A stretch of DNA of 64,000 nucleotides from Metellina segmentata. Taxonomy: Eukaryota; Arthropoda; Arachnida; Araneae; Tetragnathidae. The position numbers and the translations under genes are program-made. Below the pieces are notes generated by a model that saw only the letters and a program-made list of their open reading frames with translations, made no database searches and was not told the DNA's origin. The DNA is taken from assembly GCA_947359465.1 (NCBI GenBank), contig OX375877.1, positions 51,808,744 to 51,872,743 of the forward strand, given 5' to 3'. Shown piece after piece: positions 46,532 through 58,283 of the stretch (position 1 is the first letter of the stretch; each line of letters begins with the position of its first letter).

Positions 46532-47160
46532 GCCCCGTCTTTGGCTGGACCGTTCGAATTTTCGTCCTCCGGTTACCTAGAGTGCCTATATAATAAGAGT
46601 GGCGACATACGGGAAACACTTTCTGATTGGCTTAGAGACCTTTTCTACCACCCGCGGCGGTCTTTTCCTAGCTCCCGTAGACTTAACATGGGAACTTTTT
46701 GTGTGTTCGAGAAAAACGTGTGTACATTAAATAAAAAAGAAAATATAGCTTATTCATGTTCCATTTCGTGTTCTAGAATGTTTATTTATTATTATTTCAG
46801 TGTTTTGTCAGCATAAATTTGAAGACTTTTTAAGTAAATAGCTTTTTATGAACAACATGGTGTTTCCCGCAATCTAAGTTTGCGCGTTGTGTAATCCATC
46901 TCATCAATAACGCATGTAATTGAGCGTTTATAGGATTCATTTATACCGAATGTATCCATAGTATAACAATCAAAAGCTTTTTGTTCTCCTTGAAATGATA
47001 TATTAATTCGCTTAGCAACCTTCTTTGAGACGATTCTGGTAGAAAAATGGCTGCCGCGCATGCGCATTGGGCCAAATTTGGTCCCTTGTCGCCACTCTTA
47101 TTAAATAGGCACTCTACGGTTACCAATCCAGTGTTCTTCCAACTGGACTGGGCCACAGTT
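46532..47160 (-). mobile_element. SINE head fragment split by a hAT MITE
   Basis: 46532-46577 (GTCTTTGGCTGGACCGTTCG, CCTCCGGTTACC) and 47117-47160 (CGGTTACCAATCCAGTG, TCTTCCAACTGGACTGGGCC) together give the tRNA-like head of the main SINE, interrupted by the MITE. Confidence 0.75.
46578..47116. mobile_element. hAT MITE, TAGAGTGCC family, copy B
   Basis: A perfect 8-bp duplication CGGTTACC (46570-46577, 47117-47124) surrounds ends TAGAGTGCCTATATAATAAG and, reverse-complemented, TAGAGTGCCTATTTAATAAG. The 539 bp closely match 41077-41629, including TTTCTGATTGGCTTAGAGAC and GCCGCGCATGCGCATTGGGC. Non-coding. Confidence 0.93.
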
Positions 47161-47164
47161 GGTT

Positions 47165-47235
47165 GGTTGGTTTTAGGGATTCATGGCACAAGTGCCATGC
47201 TTGGTCATGCTGCGACAAACACAAGGCATACAATA
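47165..47235 (+). repeat. Dispersed family 2 fragment
   Basis: GGCACAAGTGCCATGCTTGG, then GCTGCGACAAACACAAGGCA: a diverged copy of the family. Confidence 0.5.
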
Positions 47236-47295
47236 TAGGCAGTGATAGGCAGACACACACAGTAGAGGGAAATACACTCATGGAGGAATACACCT

Positions 47296-47523
47296 GACAG
47301 GTAGACTAATTGGAAAAGCAACAAATTAGCACCCGAAGGGTTGCCATTCGAAACTCGGTTCAGCCAAAGACCGTCTTGTGCACGGGGACTGTAGCCTCAC
47401 GTCGTCGTGGTGTGGAAGTTTGGAGAGTGGGGTGCCAGCTCTGGCGTTGTTCTCGTCATTTGACCGTGGTTCAAAGTTACGAGGTGTTTCCCAGACATTC
47501 GTGAATAACGACGTTAATTAACT
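47296..47523 (+). mobile_element. tRNA-derived SINE with internal deletion
   Basis: Head with GTTGCCATTCGAAACTCGG (B-box region), body GTGTGGAAGTTTGGAGAGTG and CATTTGACCGTGGTTCAAAG, then a shortened segment to ACGACGTTAATTAACTAG. The following TIR element starts directly at its tail. Confidence 0.8.
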
Positions 47524-47525
47524 AG

Positions 47526-48471
47526 TAAGCCTCGGTGCGACATCCGGGGTTTCAACGTGCGGCTCCGCTGCCGCAACGCAAGTGCGGCCTGAGATACATT
47601 AGATTCAATGGAGTAGTGCACACATGCCTCCAGAGCCGCTACGGCGACGCATGTACAACTTACGTGTAATTTGTACTGCTGTTTCCCACGTCACCGCAGC
47701 TCGCCGCACACGCTTCTCCGGTCTGAAGTACCCATGGAAGTACCTTGTTTTCATAAATAAATGGAATATAAATAACTAGGGGGCCCGCCTCATGCTCGCT
47801 GACGCTCGCCAACCCCCGGAGGATTACTTAGCAATCCTCCTTGGTTCGCTGCGCGAGCCTTGGTCGCTTCGCTCGCAACAATGAAGACATTATTTACAAA
47901 ATATATTCCAAAAAAATATTTTTCAAATATAAATTTGTTGTACTACAGAAATATTATACAGTACCTCTGGAATCAGAACTCGTCCAATTTGGAATTCAAA
48001 TAAAAACTTTGAGCAAATTTTGACTCGAAATGTGAGCGCTGCTTTGGAAATCAAATACCCAGCATGTCGTTTTAAGCTGCAACAACTCGACTAAGATTCA
48101 TTTTTCTTAAATAAAATTTTATCCGATAACGCTATAAATTCAATAGCGGCGCGTGGCTTCGTGGTAAACAAATAATCGTACAATGTTGCCAAAACGCGAT
48201 AACAAATAACGTCTTTTTTGCGTGCCACGTAAGAGAATTGTGTATATATAGATAATTAATAAATGGTTGCATCCAGTAACGTCTATTTTGTTTCAAAATA
48301 CACTTTTTTACACCAAGTAAGCGATATAAACACGTTTTCTTCGATAGAATATTTATCGCAAATGGCGCGAAATGAGTACTTGCGTCACGTCACGGTTATG
48401 TGTGCATAGTTGGGCTTCGGTGCCGCCGCGGCGCCGCACGTTGAAAAATCGGATGTGTGCACCGGGCCTTA
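47526..48471. mobile_element. TIR element, copy 2, carrying a Helitron
   Basis: The left end TAAGCCTCGGTGCGACATCC and the right end, reverse-complemented, TAAGGCCCGGTGCACACATCC are inverted repeats that continue through TTCAACGTGCGGC. Without the Helitron it is ~469 bp. No clear target duplication is visible, so the superfamily is open (PIF/Harbinger-like or hAT-like ends possible). Confidence 0.75.
47776..48252 (-). mobile_element. Non-autonomous Helitron, family A, copy 2
   Basis: Minus strand: 5' end A|TCTATATATACACAATTC (48252), 3' end GGGGGCC...-type hairpin and CTAG|T (47776). It contains ~85 bp more than 28744-29144. The insertion point lies between ATTAATTA and TTATTTATATTCC, exactly matching the uninterrupted ATTAATTA-TTAATATTCC of the paralogous TIR element at 45431-45448. 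Confidence 0.93.
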
Positions 48472-48474
48472 CCT

Positions 48475-50858
48475 GTCTTCATCTGGGCTCAGACGGCATG
48501 AGCATATTCGGGAGTTCAGTTCTAACCCCTCAATTTTCTGACCTAAACGTTATCAATTTTCAATGGCAACAGATTCCCCGAAAAAAGTCTATTCTTGTGA
48601 CAGGTTACAGAAGGGCGGGCGAAGCCCGAGGCACAGGTGTGGTTATCGAACAAGCACTGGACTAATGAGCCTGAAGGGACAGTAAAAAAGATGGGGAGGG
48701 GGGTCTCAACAATGCTACTCCGATCACATTATTATTATTATACATTTAGCAGTGGCATCGCTTCGTATTTGCGTTACACAACTTTGTAAACAACAGACTA
48801 GTTCCCAATTTGTTTATTTATTCATTATTTTTTGAAGAAAAAAAAATTCCGCTGAACGATAAGATAAGGTCGTCCGTTTTTTAAACTTGCTTGCTCATGG
48901 AATCGTAGTGATAAACGATAATTTAAAGACACGTCGGTATTTATGCAGCTCATTTAAAGATAATAAATGAAGCTGCGATAATTAAAATTTTTTTACGCGG
49001 TGGTTTTTTGTTGTTTTTTTTGAGCGTTTTGTTTGTTATTCGCTCTCGGTGAATGGGGTGCGACAGCTTTTCGAATTCTTAGACGTTTCATTACGTATTG
49101 ACACGGGACAGATATGAATAAGTGAATGTGTTTGATTTTGTTTTCAACCACTATCGTAGAGAGAACACATTAGATTGTTTGAAAATTTAGTTATAATTGT
49201 GTCGTTTTTTCAATAAGAAATACGTGCAAAGAATTAAGGAAGAATAATAAACTATGAATCGAAAAAGTAGTATTAGGTTAGCTTTTCAGTTTTAAAACCT
49301 TAGATCAGACATCGAGACAAAATCTAAAAAATAAAAATGTTTTGTATTAAATGTTAATAATCAAAATTTACTAATAAGAGTTCATATTTATCATCGAACG
49401 TGTAAAATACAAAAACATTTATACAGAGAAATTAATATAATATATCAATTGAATAAAGCATAAAAAAGCAACTAGTTCATGGAAAAAATCCAGATATAAA
49501 AGTCTAAACGAGTATGATGAATTAAGTGCAACAATAAAGATCAACGAACATTTTTTCGACTTTCAGCTTTATTCAACAGTACTATCGCCTTTTTGATATG
49601 CAAGAGCTGAAAAACGCCTGCGTAAAAACGCCGCTTATTCAAAGAAAAACCGATTACAAAGAATTACTCTTTTGCTAAATACTTATTTTTTATCCCCTCT
49701 TTAAAGAAAGAATCAAAAACTTTCTTTTCACCATTCACCCTCATTTTATTTTTAGCCCCGATAAATATAAAATTCGGAATATGTGTTTCATTTTTTTTAT
49801 CACATGAGCACACAAAAAATTCCATTCCTTAAAGTACCAAGAAAAAAGTATAAATGACCTAAGCAGAGAATACACGTCCCTCTTACAAGTAATGGAAAGC
49901 GTAAATTAAGAGAAAAAAATTCATTAAATTATTTCCGCAGCTTTTTTCTCTCTCACTCCAACATCCAACACCATTCGTTAAGATCATAGCCGATAAATTA
50001 ACCCACCACCGGAGCTTGTACAAAAAGGTTAAGAAAAAAATTGAATTATTTTGAATGAGGTATTGTCCTATAAACAATCAGCGCATTGTGGAATACTGTA
50101 CAAAGAGAATCAAACTAGCCTGAAAGACAGCTGTAAAAAAAATCGTCTGTCTTTGTAAAAAGAGAGGAGTTGAGGGGAAAAAATTCTCATGGTATCATTA
50201 TACGTTGCAACGTGACACTAATTTGGCGTGAACGACAAAAATGTAGAATATGATTCATGCTTAGTGAATTGTCATAGAAGGGTTAAAAGAAGTATCTTTA
50301 CAAAAAGTAGTTTATTATCCAAATTATAATTTTGGGAAAAAAAGGCGGTAAGAGAGACGACAAGAATGTGTTGGAGGGATGAAAAAAGAATAAAAAAACG
50401 CTCTAAAAACGACTCGTTTCATGTGTCAAAGAAAGTGGAAAAAAGGATTAAAATTATTCATGGGTGACATATTTGAGGTCTTTGAAGATTTATGATGCGT
50501 TGCTCCTATTATTTAATCCTTTGATCTCTTTTAAGACAAAAGTAGGTTTTGTTTCCAGTGGAAATTTTCAAAAGCTTTACGCATATTTGATTAGTCATAG
50601 AATATTGTCTAATACCTTCGCTTTACTTTCCACCGTTTTTTGCGGCTCGCAAAGACGGCGTTTCTGCTTCGAAAGATATAAAAAATGACACCTATATTCA
50701 CGCAACTAAAAAAAAAACAAGCTACGTTTTTGTGGTAATGTACATATGGCTTTTGTGGAATGTATCTATACTAGCATGAGATTACTTCGTGAATGTTAAG
50801 TAGTTTAGAGTAGTAAAAGTAATAAACAATATTTTGCCTTTTGTCCTTATTTTATATA
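48475..50858. other. Unassigned, no gene seen
   Basis: Largest stretch without recognisable repeats. AT-rich with many A and T runs; frames are short and without domains. Confidence 0.5.
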
Positions 50859-50895
50859 TTTGGTTTACCTTTACTAAATGTAAAGGTAAACCAAA
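50859..50895. other. Perfect 16-bp inverted repeat
   Basis: TTTGGTTTACCTTTAC and its exact reverse complement are separated by only 5 nt. It could form a cruciform or RNA hairpin. The stem is shorter than a typical microRNA precursor; function unknown. Confidence 0.6.
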
Positions 50896-50984
50896 AATCT
50901 AATATTAAAAGCGATTACTTCTCCGAAGTAGAACCTGAAATAATAGGACTGGTCACCTGGTATTTTTTGATAAGCAAGGCTGGT

Positions 50985-51065
50985 TTGTTGGTTGATTTGG
51001 AGTCCATGTTTGGCCAAGTTGCGCCAAACTCAAGACAGACAATGTTAAGAGAGGAAGTAAAACAT
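50985..51065 (+). repeat. Dispersed family 2 fragment
   Basis: GTTTGGCCAAGTTGCGCC, then AACTCAAGACAGACAATG. Confidence 0.55.
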
Positions 51066-51800
51066 GATGTATGCATTTTACATGAGTTGTGAATGTGTCC
51101 TTCCGTTTCATGTAAAATTATTTGTAATGAAGTCAGCAAAATATATTATTATTGAATAAAGAGGATTCCAAATGTTTAACATAGCACAATTTACCGTTAA
51201 CATTTTAAAACAGCCTAACACTGGTCAATAAATTATATTCCCAAGATCGATCCAATGAGTCAATTCGTCACTATTGACAGAGAGATTTGTAGTCTATTTT
51301 CTATGTTCTTACAAATAAAACCCTTTATTTTAGTCCCCCCTCCCCATCTAATAGAAATATTAAAACCGATGTACTCAAATTTGAAACTTCAAGGCACGAT
51401 TTTCTGAATGAACGTTTTCTATCTTCGAGGTACGTTTTATAAGAAACCTGGCAACATGACTACAAGCATCGAAGTACAATGAAGCAGTTATTTAGTTTTG
51501 GAAAGTAATTTTGATTGTTGTACATTTTTGCTAAAAACAAAAATTTTGTGATTTGCTAATTTTGCAAAACTTTGTTTGATACTTTTTAAAAAATAGTATG
51601 CAATATAATAATAAATTTCCTGGACAGTACATAAATGTATACTGAGTGCACGAAAAATTAAAACCGGAGCCTTCAGTATAGCCTGAGAATAGGTATTTAG
51701 AAATTAGGCATATTATCATTGTTAATATTGGAATTTCCAACTTTCTTCAAATATCCACGTGATCTGGAAAATGAAATAATCAAACAATTATATATATATA
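51066..51800. other. Unassigned, no gene seen
   Basis: AT-rich, ending in a TA dinucleotide run just before the Helitron 5' end. Confidence 0.45.
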
Positions 51801-52560
51801 TCTCTCTATATTAAAAAAATGTTACCGCCGCCGCCGCAGAATTGAAAACTGTGTTGTTTAGCTCGATCCTTAGACGGTTTCCCGAGAAAGTACTGATCGG
51901 AAAAAAACAAAATTGACATGGTTTGTTCTTCATCGTATTCCCTGGACAATTATTAAGATTTTTTTCCGATGCGGCTATTAGTTTAGGGTTTATTAAATGT
52001 TAAAATTGAAGAAGCGAAATTTCTTCCGCGAGTGAGCAAAACACATACAAATTTTCAGTCTTCAGCCGTGAGTTTTTTTTCAAGAGTACCTCTCTACGTA
52101 AATTTTTGCAGCTCGTCGAGTTTTTTTTTAAATTTCAATTTGGTTCTTGATAATATTTTTTTGAAATTCGGGAAAAATCAGGACATTTTTGTTACTTTTT
52201 TTTAAAACTGCCGTATCTATGTTTTATTACTATTATTTTTTAATTTTTAAAATATAGCAGTATACCTCAGAATCTACTCTTTCTTACGGTACTATTATTT
52301 TTGAAATCGGTTAATAATTAAATTGGATGCGATCAAAAGTGGGTCATACAAAATTCGGAATCTTTGGATATTTTCGCTACTTTTTGTTACTACCGTTAAC
52401 TAAAACTGTCATATCTATATCGTATTACTATTAGTTTTTTATTTTGAAAATAGCGCAGTATACCTCAGACTGTACTCTTTCTTACGGTACCATTATTTTT
52501 AAAATTGGTTCATAAATAAATTCGATGCAATCAAAAGTTAGTGACACAAATTTCGTATTT
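51801..52560 (+). mobile_element. Helitron family B, 3'-truncated copy
   Basis: Starts A|TCTCTCTATATTAAAAAA, then ACCGCCGCCGCCGCAGAATT. The body matches the reverse complements of 43085-43705 and 53396-54455. The distal part has two tandem internal units (52200-52560) with TACCTCAGA and TACTCTTTCTTACGGTAC. The hairpin/CTAG end is absent. Confidence 0.8.
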
Positions 52561-52876
52561 TTTATTTCGCTGAGCAAATTCGCGGAGCATTGTATTCGCG
52601 GAGGGTTGTATGTTTGACTATCGGGTTTGCCAGATAGCGCGGTGAGTTAACCTTGAATTTCCGTCGAAATAAACCGGGATGAGATTGAACAAATCACGTG
52701 GTCGAAAGAGCCCGGATTTGTAGCACGAGCAAGTGCGGCGATTTGATTTCCATAAATCGGCACATTGAGTAATCGATATGCAAAACCGAAATTCATAAAA
52801 AATGTTTTATTTAAAGGTTATTTCAAAACAGTAACTAGAAATAAAAAATATACTATTTTAATATATTTATCAACAA

Positions 52877-53195
52877 GGTATGTAGACACTGATCCTCCCA
52901 TGCAATTTCAATTGACTAAGTCATTGTAGACCGGTCCGTGATCAATCCCTAAACGCAAGATCCAAGGACAATGCCTAGTGATTTGGAATCATGGTTAAAT
53001 GTAGAGGTGAACATATGAGATGACTTCTCCTCTCTCCAAACTTCCACACCTCGCCAACGTGAGAACGTTTAAGACCACGTGCATTGAACGTGCACCAGCT
53101 GCCGTGTACACGACGGTTATCGGCTAGCCAGAGTTTCAAACTCGCTTACCCCTGTTTGCTATTCCGTTACTCTTCCAACTGTGCTATCGAGAGCC
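52877..53195 (-). mobile_element. tRNA-derived SINE
   Basis: Reverse copy with GATCCAAGGACAATGCC, CTCCAAACTTCCACACCTCG, TGCCGTGTACACGACGGTTA and the head AGAGTTTCAAACTCGCTTAC. The 3' end has decayed. Confidence 0.8.
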
Positions 53196-53395
53196 TTATC
53201 AACAAGACAAAAAAAAATGATATGTTAAAATACCTACCACACACTACAGTTAATTTTGGGTGACAGAATAATTTCAATCATAATTACTGTGGTCATGGTG
53301 AATAACTTGATAAGTCTAAAAACTTCTTTTCAGAAGCGCATTTTTAATATTTACCCTTTTCTGGTAAATCGAGTTTTTACAGTAACTAGGGGGGG

Positions 53396-54455
53396 GGTGT
53401 ATAGGGCGACACCCCCTACTCGCTTACGATCGCCAACCTCCGGTGATTGCTACGCAATCCCATCACTCCTTTCACAAGCGACTTTCCGGGCCATGACGTC
53501 ACAGCTAGAACGATCTAACGTTTCTTCTCCGCTATGAAAAATACGTACTGTATCGCGAAATTAAACTTTTCATCTTATCGAATTTATTTATAAACCAATT
53601 TTAAAAATAATTATATCATAAAAAATGAGTGCATTCTAAGCTTTCACGTGGAATTTTCAAATTTTAAACTAATAGAATACGCTATAAATATGACAGCTTT
53701 AGTTTGTTTCAGAAATTATGATCTAAAAATTCCGAAATTTGTAGCACCAACTTTTAATTGCATCGAATTTATCTATTAACCAATTTTAAAAATAATTATA
53801 CCTTAAAAAAGAGTGCATTCTAAGCTTTCACGTGATATTTTCAAATTTTGAAACTTATAGAATAAGCTACAGATATGACAGTTTTAGTTTGTTTCGGAAA
53901 TTACGATCTAAAAATTCCGAAATTTGTATGACCAACTTTTAATTGCATCGAATTTATTTATTAACCAATTTCAAAAATAATTGTACCATAAGAAAGAGTA
54001 CATTCTAAGGTTTACCATGAAGTTTTCAAATTTAAAAACCAATAGTAATAAGTTATAGATATGACAGTTTCAACAAAAAAATAACGAAATTTCCCGATTT
54101 TCCCCCCCGAGTTTCAAAAAAATCAAAATATGAAATTTCTAAAAAAAATCGTCTAGGTGCAAAATTTACGTTTAGAGGTAAAAACAAAACTCTCGGCTGA
54201 AGACTGAAAATTTGTAGTACGTGTTTTGCTCACTTGCGTTAGAAATTTCGCTTTTTTCGATTCTTAATGCACCCTAAACTAATAGCCGTATCAGAAAAAA
54301 ATCTTCTCCATCTTGTTCTCTGTACAATTTGGAACAAACCATGTTAATTTTGTAATTTTTTGATCCGTTCTTTCTCGGGAAACCGTCTGAGAACCGAGCG
54401 AAAAAAGCGAATTTTCAATCCTGCGGCGGCAGTAACTTCTTTTAATATAGAGAGA
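53396..54455 (-). mobile_element. Helitron family B, complete copy
   Basis: Minus strand: 5' end A|TCTCTCTATATTAAAAG (54455). The 3' end carries GGATTGCGTAGCAATC, AGGTTGGCGATCGTAAGCG, then a GC-rich hairpin and CTAG|T (53396). The middle (53580-54130) has three tandem units of ~182-186 bp marked by AACTTTTAATTGCATCGAAT. Its 3' tail is the same as that of family A. No Rep/helicase frame, so non-autonomous. Confidence 0.88.
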
Positions 54456-56508
54456 TTTATTTTGATTGCATTCTTTGTTACTCTCTTTCATGCACATTAC
54501 TTATCTATTTTTCAACGCGCAACTTCAACAGACGCACTTAACTAATTTTGCCAAGTTTCGACCTATCTAGTTATATTTATTCACCACTGATTATATCCTA
54601 TTAAGGGGTTCATCATTACTCATTTTAACGTGGGAGTCTATGAGGATGGTGTAGAACTCCGTGTTGCAAATCGGAAGGGGAAATATCGTGTCATCGAATT
54701 ACATAAGCAAAAGACAGAGAGAAAAACAAGCATTGTTAATTAATTATCCTCAATGATATGCTGCGAAGCACACGTGCTTGGGATTTAACTTCTTCAGCAA
54801 ACAATCTCTAATGTTTTCATCATGCACCGGCCCAAATCTATTAATTCATTCACCAAATATAAAACACAAGCCTCACATCAATACTCAGTAAAAACAAAGC
54901 GCGCATTTCTCCGCCCAATGCAAGGGAAGTCATTCAGCCGAGGCGCACTTTGACAGCCCTATTCTCTGGTAACAAACTTTTAACTCGAATTCCGTGACTA
55001 GCAGGCTCGAGCCGTTGCCACCGAGCGCGTCACAAAACGATCACTTACGCACCAAAAACAAAACAAGCGAAAAGAAGAAGCCGAGCCTCACGCGAGATCG
55101 TCTGCCCTCTTCCGATTGAGCGGGAGAAAAAAAAAGAAGCCCAGAAATAAATAAACAAATAGAATGCAAAACGGAGCGGCAATTGAGACTACTGATAGCA
55201 GTTAATGTTTTGAAATGGGAAAGGATAATTTGAAGCAACAGGGTAGCTAATGTAAGAGGGGCATAATAGGTGTGGGAAATTTCACGGAAAAGAAAAGAAT
55301 TCTTACTTCTGGAATGTTTCGGAGCCCCGCGGTCAGAAATTACAGGTTCCTTCCAATCCAGATCACAATGAGAGAAATTATTATTTTTGCGTTCGAAGTG
55401 GGGGCCCCTCAATTTTTTTCTACACCACTAACCGTTTTTTTCCCTCTCTTCTTTTCTTTCTCTCTCCTGTTGTTATTTCTGAACGCGAGCGAACAATGTG
55501 TCCAATTTCACAGCCGTTCTTTATTTTCTCGTTTGCGTGTTGTACAGCGAGAGGCAGTTGGAATTAACAAAAGATTGCTGGGGTTTCGGTAAAAAGAAGG
55601 CGACAATGGCGGCAGAGCTTTCAATGCAAGAGAGGGAAAGGGAATTTTTTGTATTAATGCAGTTTCATTTCATTTTATACTTTCGAAATCGGTCCGCTTT
55701 GCTCACGATTTCTTATTCCTAAAGCTGGGTATTGTAGAATAAATTAAAATTGCCTGAAGGTGCACTTCTATATTTGTCATTCATTTCAATTGCTTGTGCA
55801 TCGATAGTAAAATGTACCCTAAATCGTTATATCTGTTTCGAATACAAAGATGCCAACCTGCGATGGACGTTTTCAGTAGTACCAAAGGAAAACGTCAGTA
55901 CTTTAAAGAATTTTTTAGTAGTTTAACAAATTGGACTGCATATATCATTAATTCAAATATTTAATTACAAATTTAAAACATATATGCAACACATTGTATT
56001 ATTTGTAATTACAGTAAAGTATGTCATACATGAAAACGCATAAATAGAACCAATAATTGTGTTTGAAAAAATTATACCACATTACTAAACATTGAAAATT
56101 TTGTTCAGAAAAACATTTAATAATTAAATTTAAGCACTCTCTCCCATTTACCAAAAGAATATAACAATAAAAAATACAAAAATAAGTAAACTGCAAAAAA
56201 AAATTTAATTTTTGTAATCAAAATGTAATTTTATGAAAGGTAAAATCAGTAACTTTCAACGCAATATTTCAGCCCTTAGCAAGCATTATTAATTAGAATA
56301 TCTGCCAATTAAAGACATGTTAACCTTTTAAAAATATATATATTAATGAGTAAGTTTAATTTGTTTACTTGAAGAACAATTTATATTTAAAGACAGTTAA
56401 AAACTTGGGAATCAAATTTTAATCAAAAAAGTCCCCCAAACTGGTGTAAAAAAAATAGAATCAGGGGGGTGGGAGAGGGGACCAACAAATACTGGTTAAC
56501 AGTTCTGT
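54456..56508. other. Unassigned, no gene seen
   Basis: 54700-55620 is GC-balanced and free of the listed repeats. The reverse 123-codon frame at 55041-55412 and its forward counterparts show no domain. 55740-56460 is AT-rich. Confidence 0.45.
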
Positions 56509-56635
56509 TCTATTCTGTCTGTCTGTCTGTTCTGTCCGTCTTGTCTGTTCTGTCTGTCGTGTCTGGTCTGTGTTGTCTATTTTGTCTGTCTTGTCTTGTC
56601 TGGTCTGTCTGTTCATCTGTCTGTCTGCATTTTGT
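56509..56635. repeat. Impure GTCT microsatellite
   Basis: Interrupted runs of (CTGT)n with TTCTGTCTGTC variants. The frames on both strands (Leu/Val/Ser-rich forward; Asp/Thr/Gln/Arg-rich reverse) are caused by it. Confidence 0.9.
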
Positions 56636-56769
56636 GTGTGCCCTATACACGTCCACACGGTTTAATACATAGTTAAAATGTTTTTAGAAATATGAATTTA
56701 CTTATATTATTTAATGATCCCTTATGTAACTTTATTTAAAATACAAATAAATACGTTAACTTTTTCTAT

Positions 56770-56998
56770 GTTTTTAGTACTCAGAATAACACGGTTTTAG
56801 TTTTCTTATTACACGGAACAGAACGCAATCTCACCTTTTATATATTTCTTAAGTTTCGCTTAACACGGTTTATATACAACATGAACTATCTTACAGAACA
56901 GTTTCCATATAACAAGGTACCAAATATACAAAATTGAATGACCCCATGTTTCGTATAGCACGGTTTCCTTATAACACGGTGCCATTTTACTGTGTAAT
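56770..56998 (-). mobile_element. Possible pogo/Tigger-like fragment
   Basis: The right end, reverse-complemented, reads CAGTAAAATGGCACCGTG with ACACGG motifs recurring inward, as in some pogo-type MITEs. No matching left end was found. Confidence 0.3.
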
Positions 56999-57547
56999 AA
57001 GAGGGTCATCTGTATACATTTTTACTATTAAACGATTCAAACTTTTTAATGTAAAGTTTTTGAGTTCGACAAATTCGTTAAGTGTTCCATTATGTATAAT
57101 TATTTTTTAATCGACAACTTTGACATTTTATTTTTTAGAGTAATTTGAAAGTATTTAATGTTTGATATTTTATCTAATTCACACGTTGAATCTTAGTTAA
57201 TTTTTTCATTAAAAAATTGCATTGATGGGACATCCAATGGCATGGATATTCGTAGTGGTTCAGAATATACTTCAAGCCGTAGAGATACTGGTCTAATTAG
57301 TTTTCGTGTAACAAAGAAGTAACCGTGGAGCGACTACTCAAACCTATTTATGCAGTGTGTAACAACCGTTGATTTACTAAGATGGAGCGTGGAAGAACCG
57401 TCAATTTCAATAGCAAGATAGTTTTAGAGGCTGTAAATTTGGCATTGTGCGAAATATCGATTTAAATTTTCGTACTCAAAATTGCAAAGTAAGATGAAAG
57501 GTTACAAATACCTTCATACCTTCGTTTTTCATGGTATTTTGATATTT
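56999..57547. other. Unassigned, no gene seen
   Basis: AT-rich, no repeat boundary. Confidence 0.45.
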
Positions 57548-57549
57548 TT

Positions 57550-57642
57550 TTAAATTAACGTCACACTTGAACAACACATTGAGATATTGACGACGTCCCT
57601 GGATCAATCCCCAAGGGAAACATCCGAGGACACTTTTTTTTT
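57550..57642 (-). mobile_element. SINE 3'-end fragment
   Basis: AAATTAACGTCACACTTGAA, then GGATCAATCCCCAAGGGAAA and ATCCGAGGACA. Confidence 0.65.
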
Positions 57643-58283
57643 TCATGGAAATACTATGTTGTTTATTTAACTGTTGTTTTTCTACAGAGATTCATCCTGA
57701 AACCGAGACTAAAAAATCTATTAACTAAATCATGCAAATAAAAAGGTATGCGCAAATACAATTGTAAAAAGAATAACTTATGCCAGATTACTTATCAAAT
57801 CGAAATCATCAAAAGTATACATCAACTTCCGAGAAAGAAATCAACAGTTAGAAAAATCTATTCAAAGCAAAATTATTTCTCATAAAGATTTTCCAAAAAA
57901 GTACTTTACATACATGACCCACGCCAATAGTATCATTCCAAATATTTAGAGCACTACATGGGGTGACGGGGGAAACGATGTAATAAAAATAGAGGCCAAT
58001 AGCTTAAAAAGGTGAAAAAAAACTTAATGCTAGTTAAAAGATACATACATAAGATCTCCACTTCAGAACATAGCAGATATCATCGCGCACCGTTGTTAAG
58101 TTTGAAATGCAGTGAGCATTTACATGAAAAGGGAAATGACATGATGGTACTATTTGTTGATAGTTTCCTCTAATTCTGAAGGAATATTATGGCTTAATAT
58201 TGTACAAAGAATTTCTGTTAACGTTTGTTAGCTAATGGGTTTTGTCTGTCGGGTGGTGGGTTAGTTAAGTGGTATTTGTTAAT
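57643..58283. other. Unassigned, no gene seen
   Basis: AT-rich, no repeat recognised before the array. Confidence 0.45.

Noticed and set aside
41031..46816. Conserved ~90-codon protein shared by 41031-41315 and 46526-46816
   Set aside because: The similarity follows the boundaries of two recent hAT MITE copies and the frame covers the terminal repeat.
47526..48471. Firm assignment of this TIR element to PIF/Harbinger
   Set aside because: The flanks read TAA on one side and TTA on the other as part of the inverted repeat, so no true target duplication is demonstrated.
55041..55412. 123-codon reverse frame with hydrophobic segments as a membrane protein
   Set aside because: Hydrophobicity comes from T-rich antisense sequence; overlapping frames exist on the other strand and there is no family match.
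56461..56672. Low-complexity proteins on both strands
   Set aside because: These are translations of a GTCT microsatellite.
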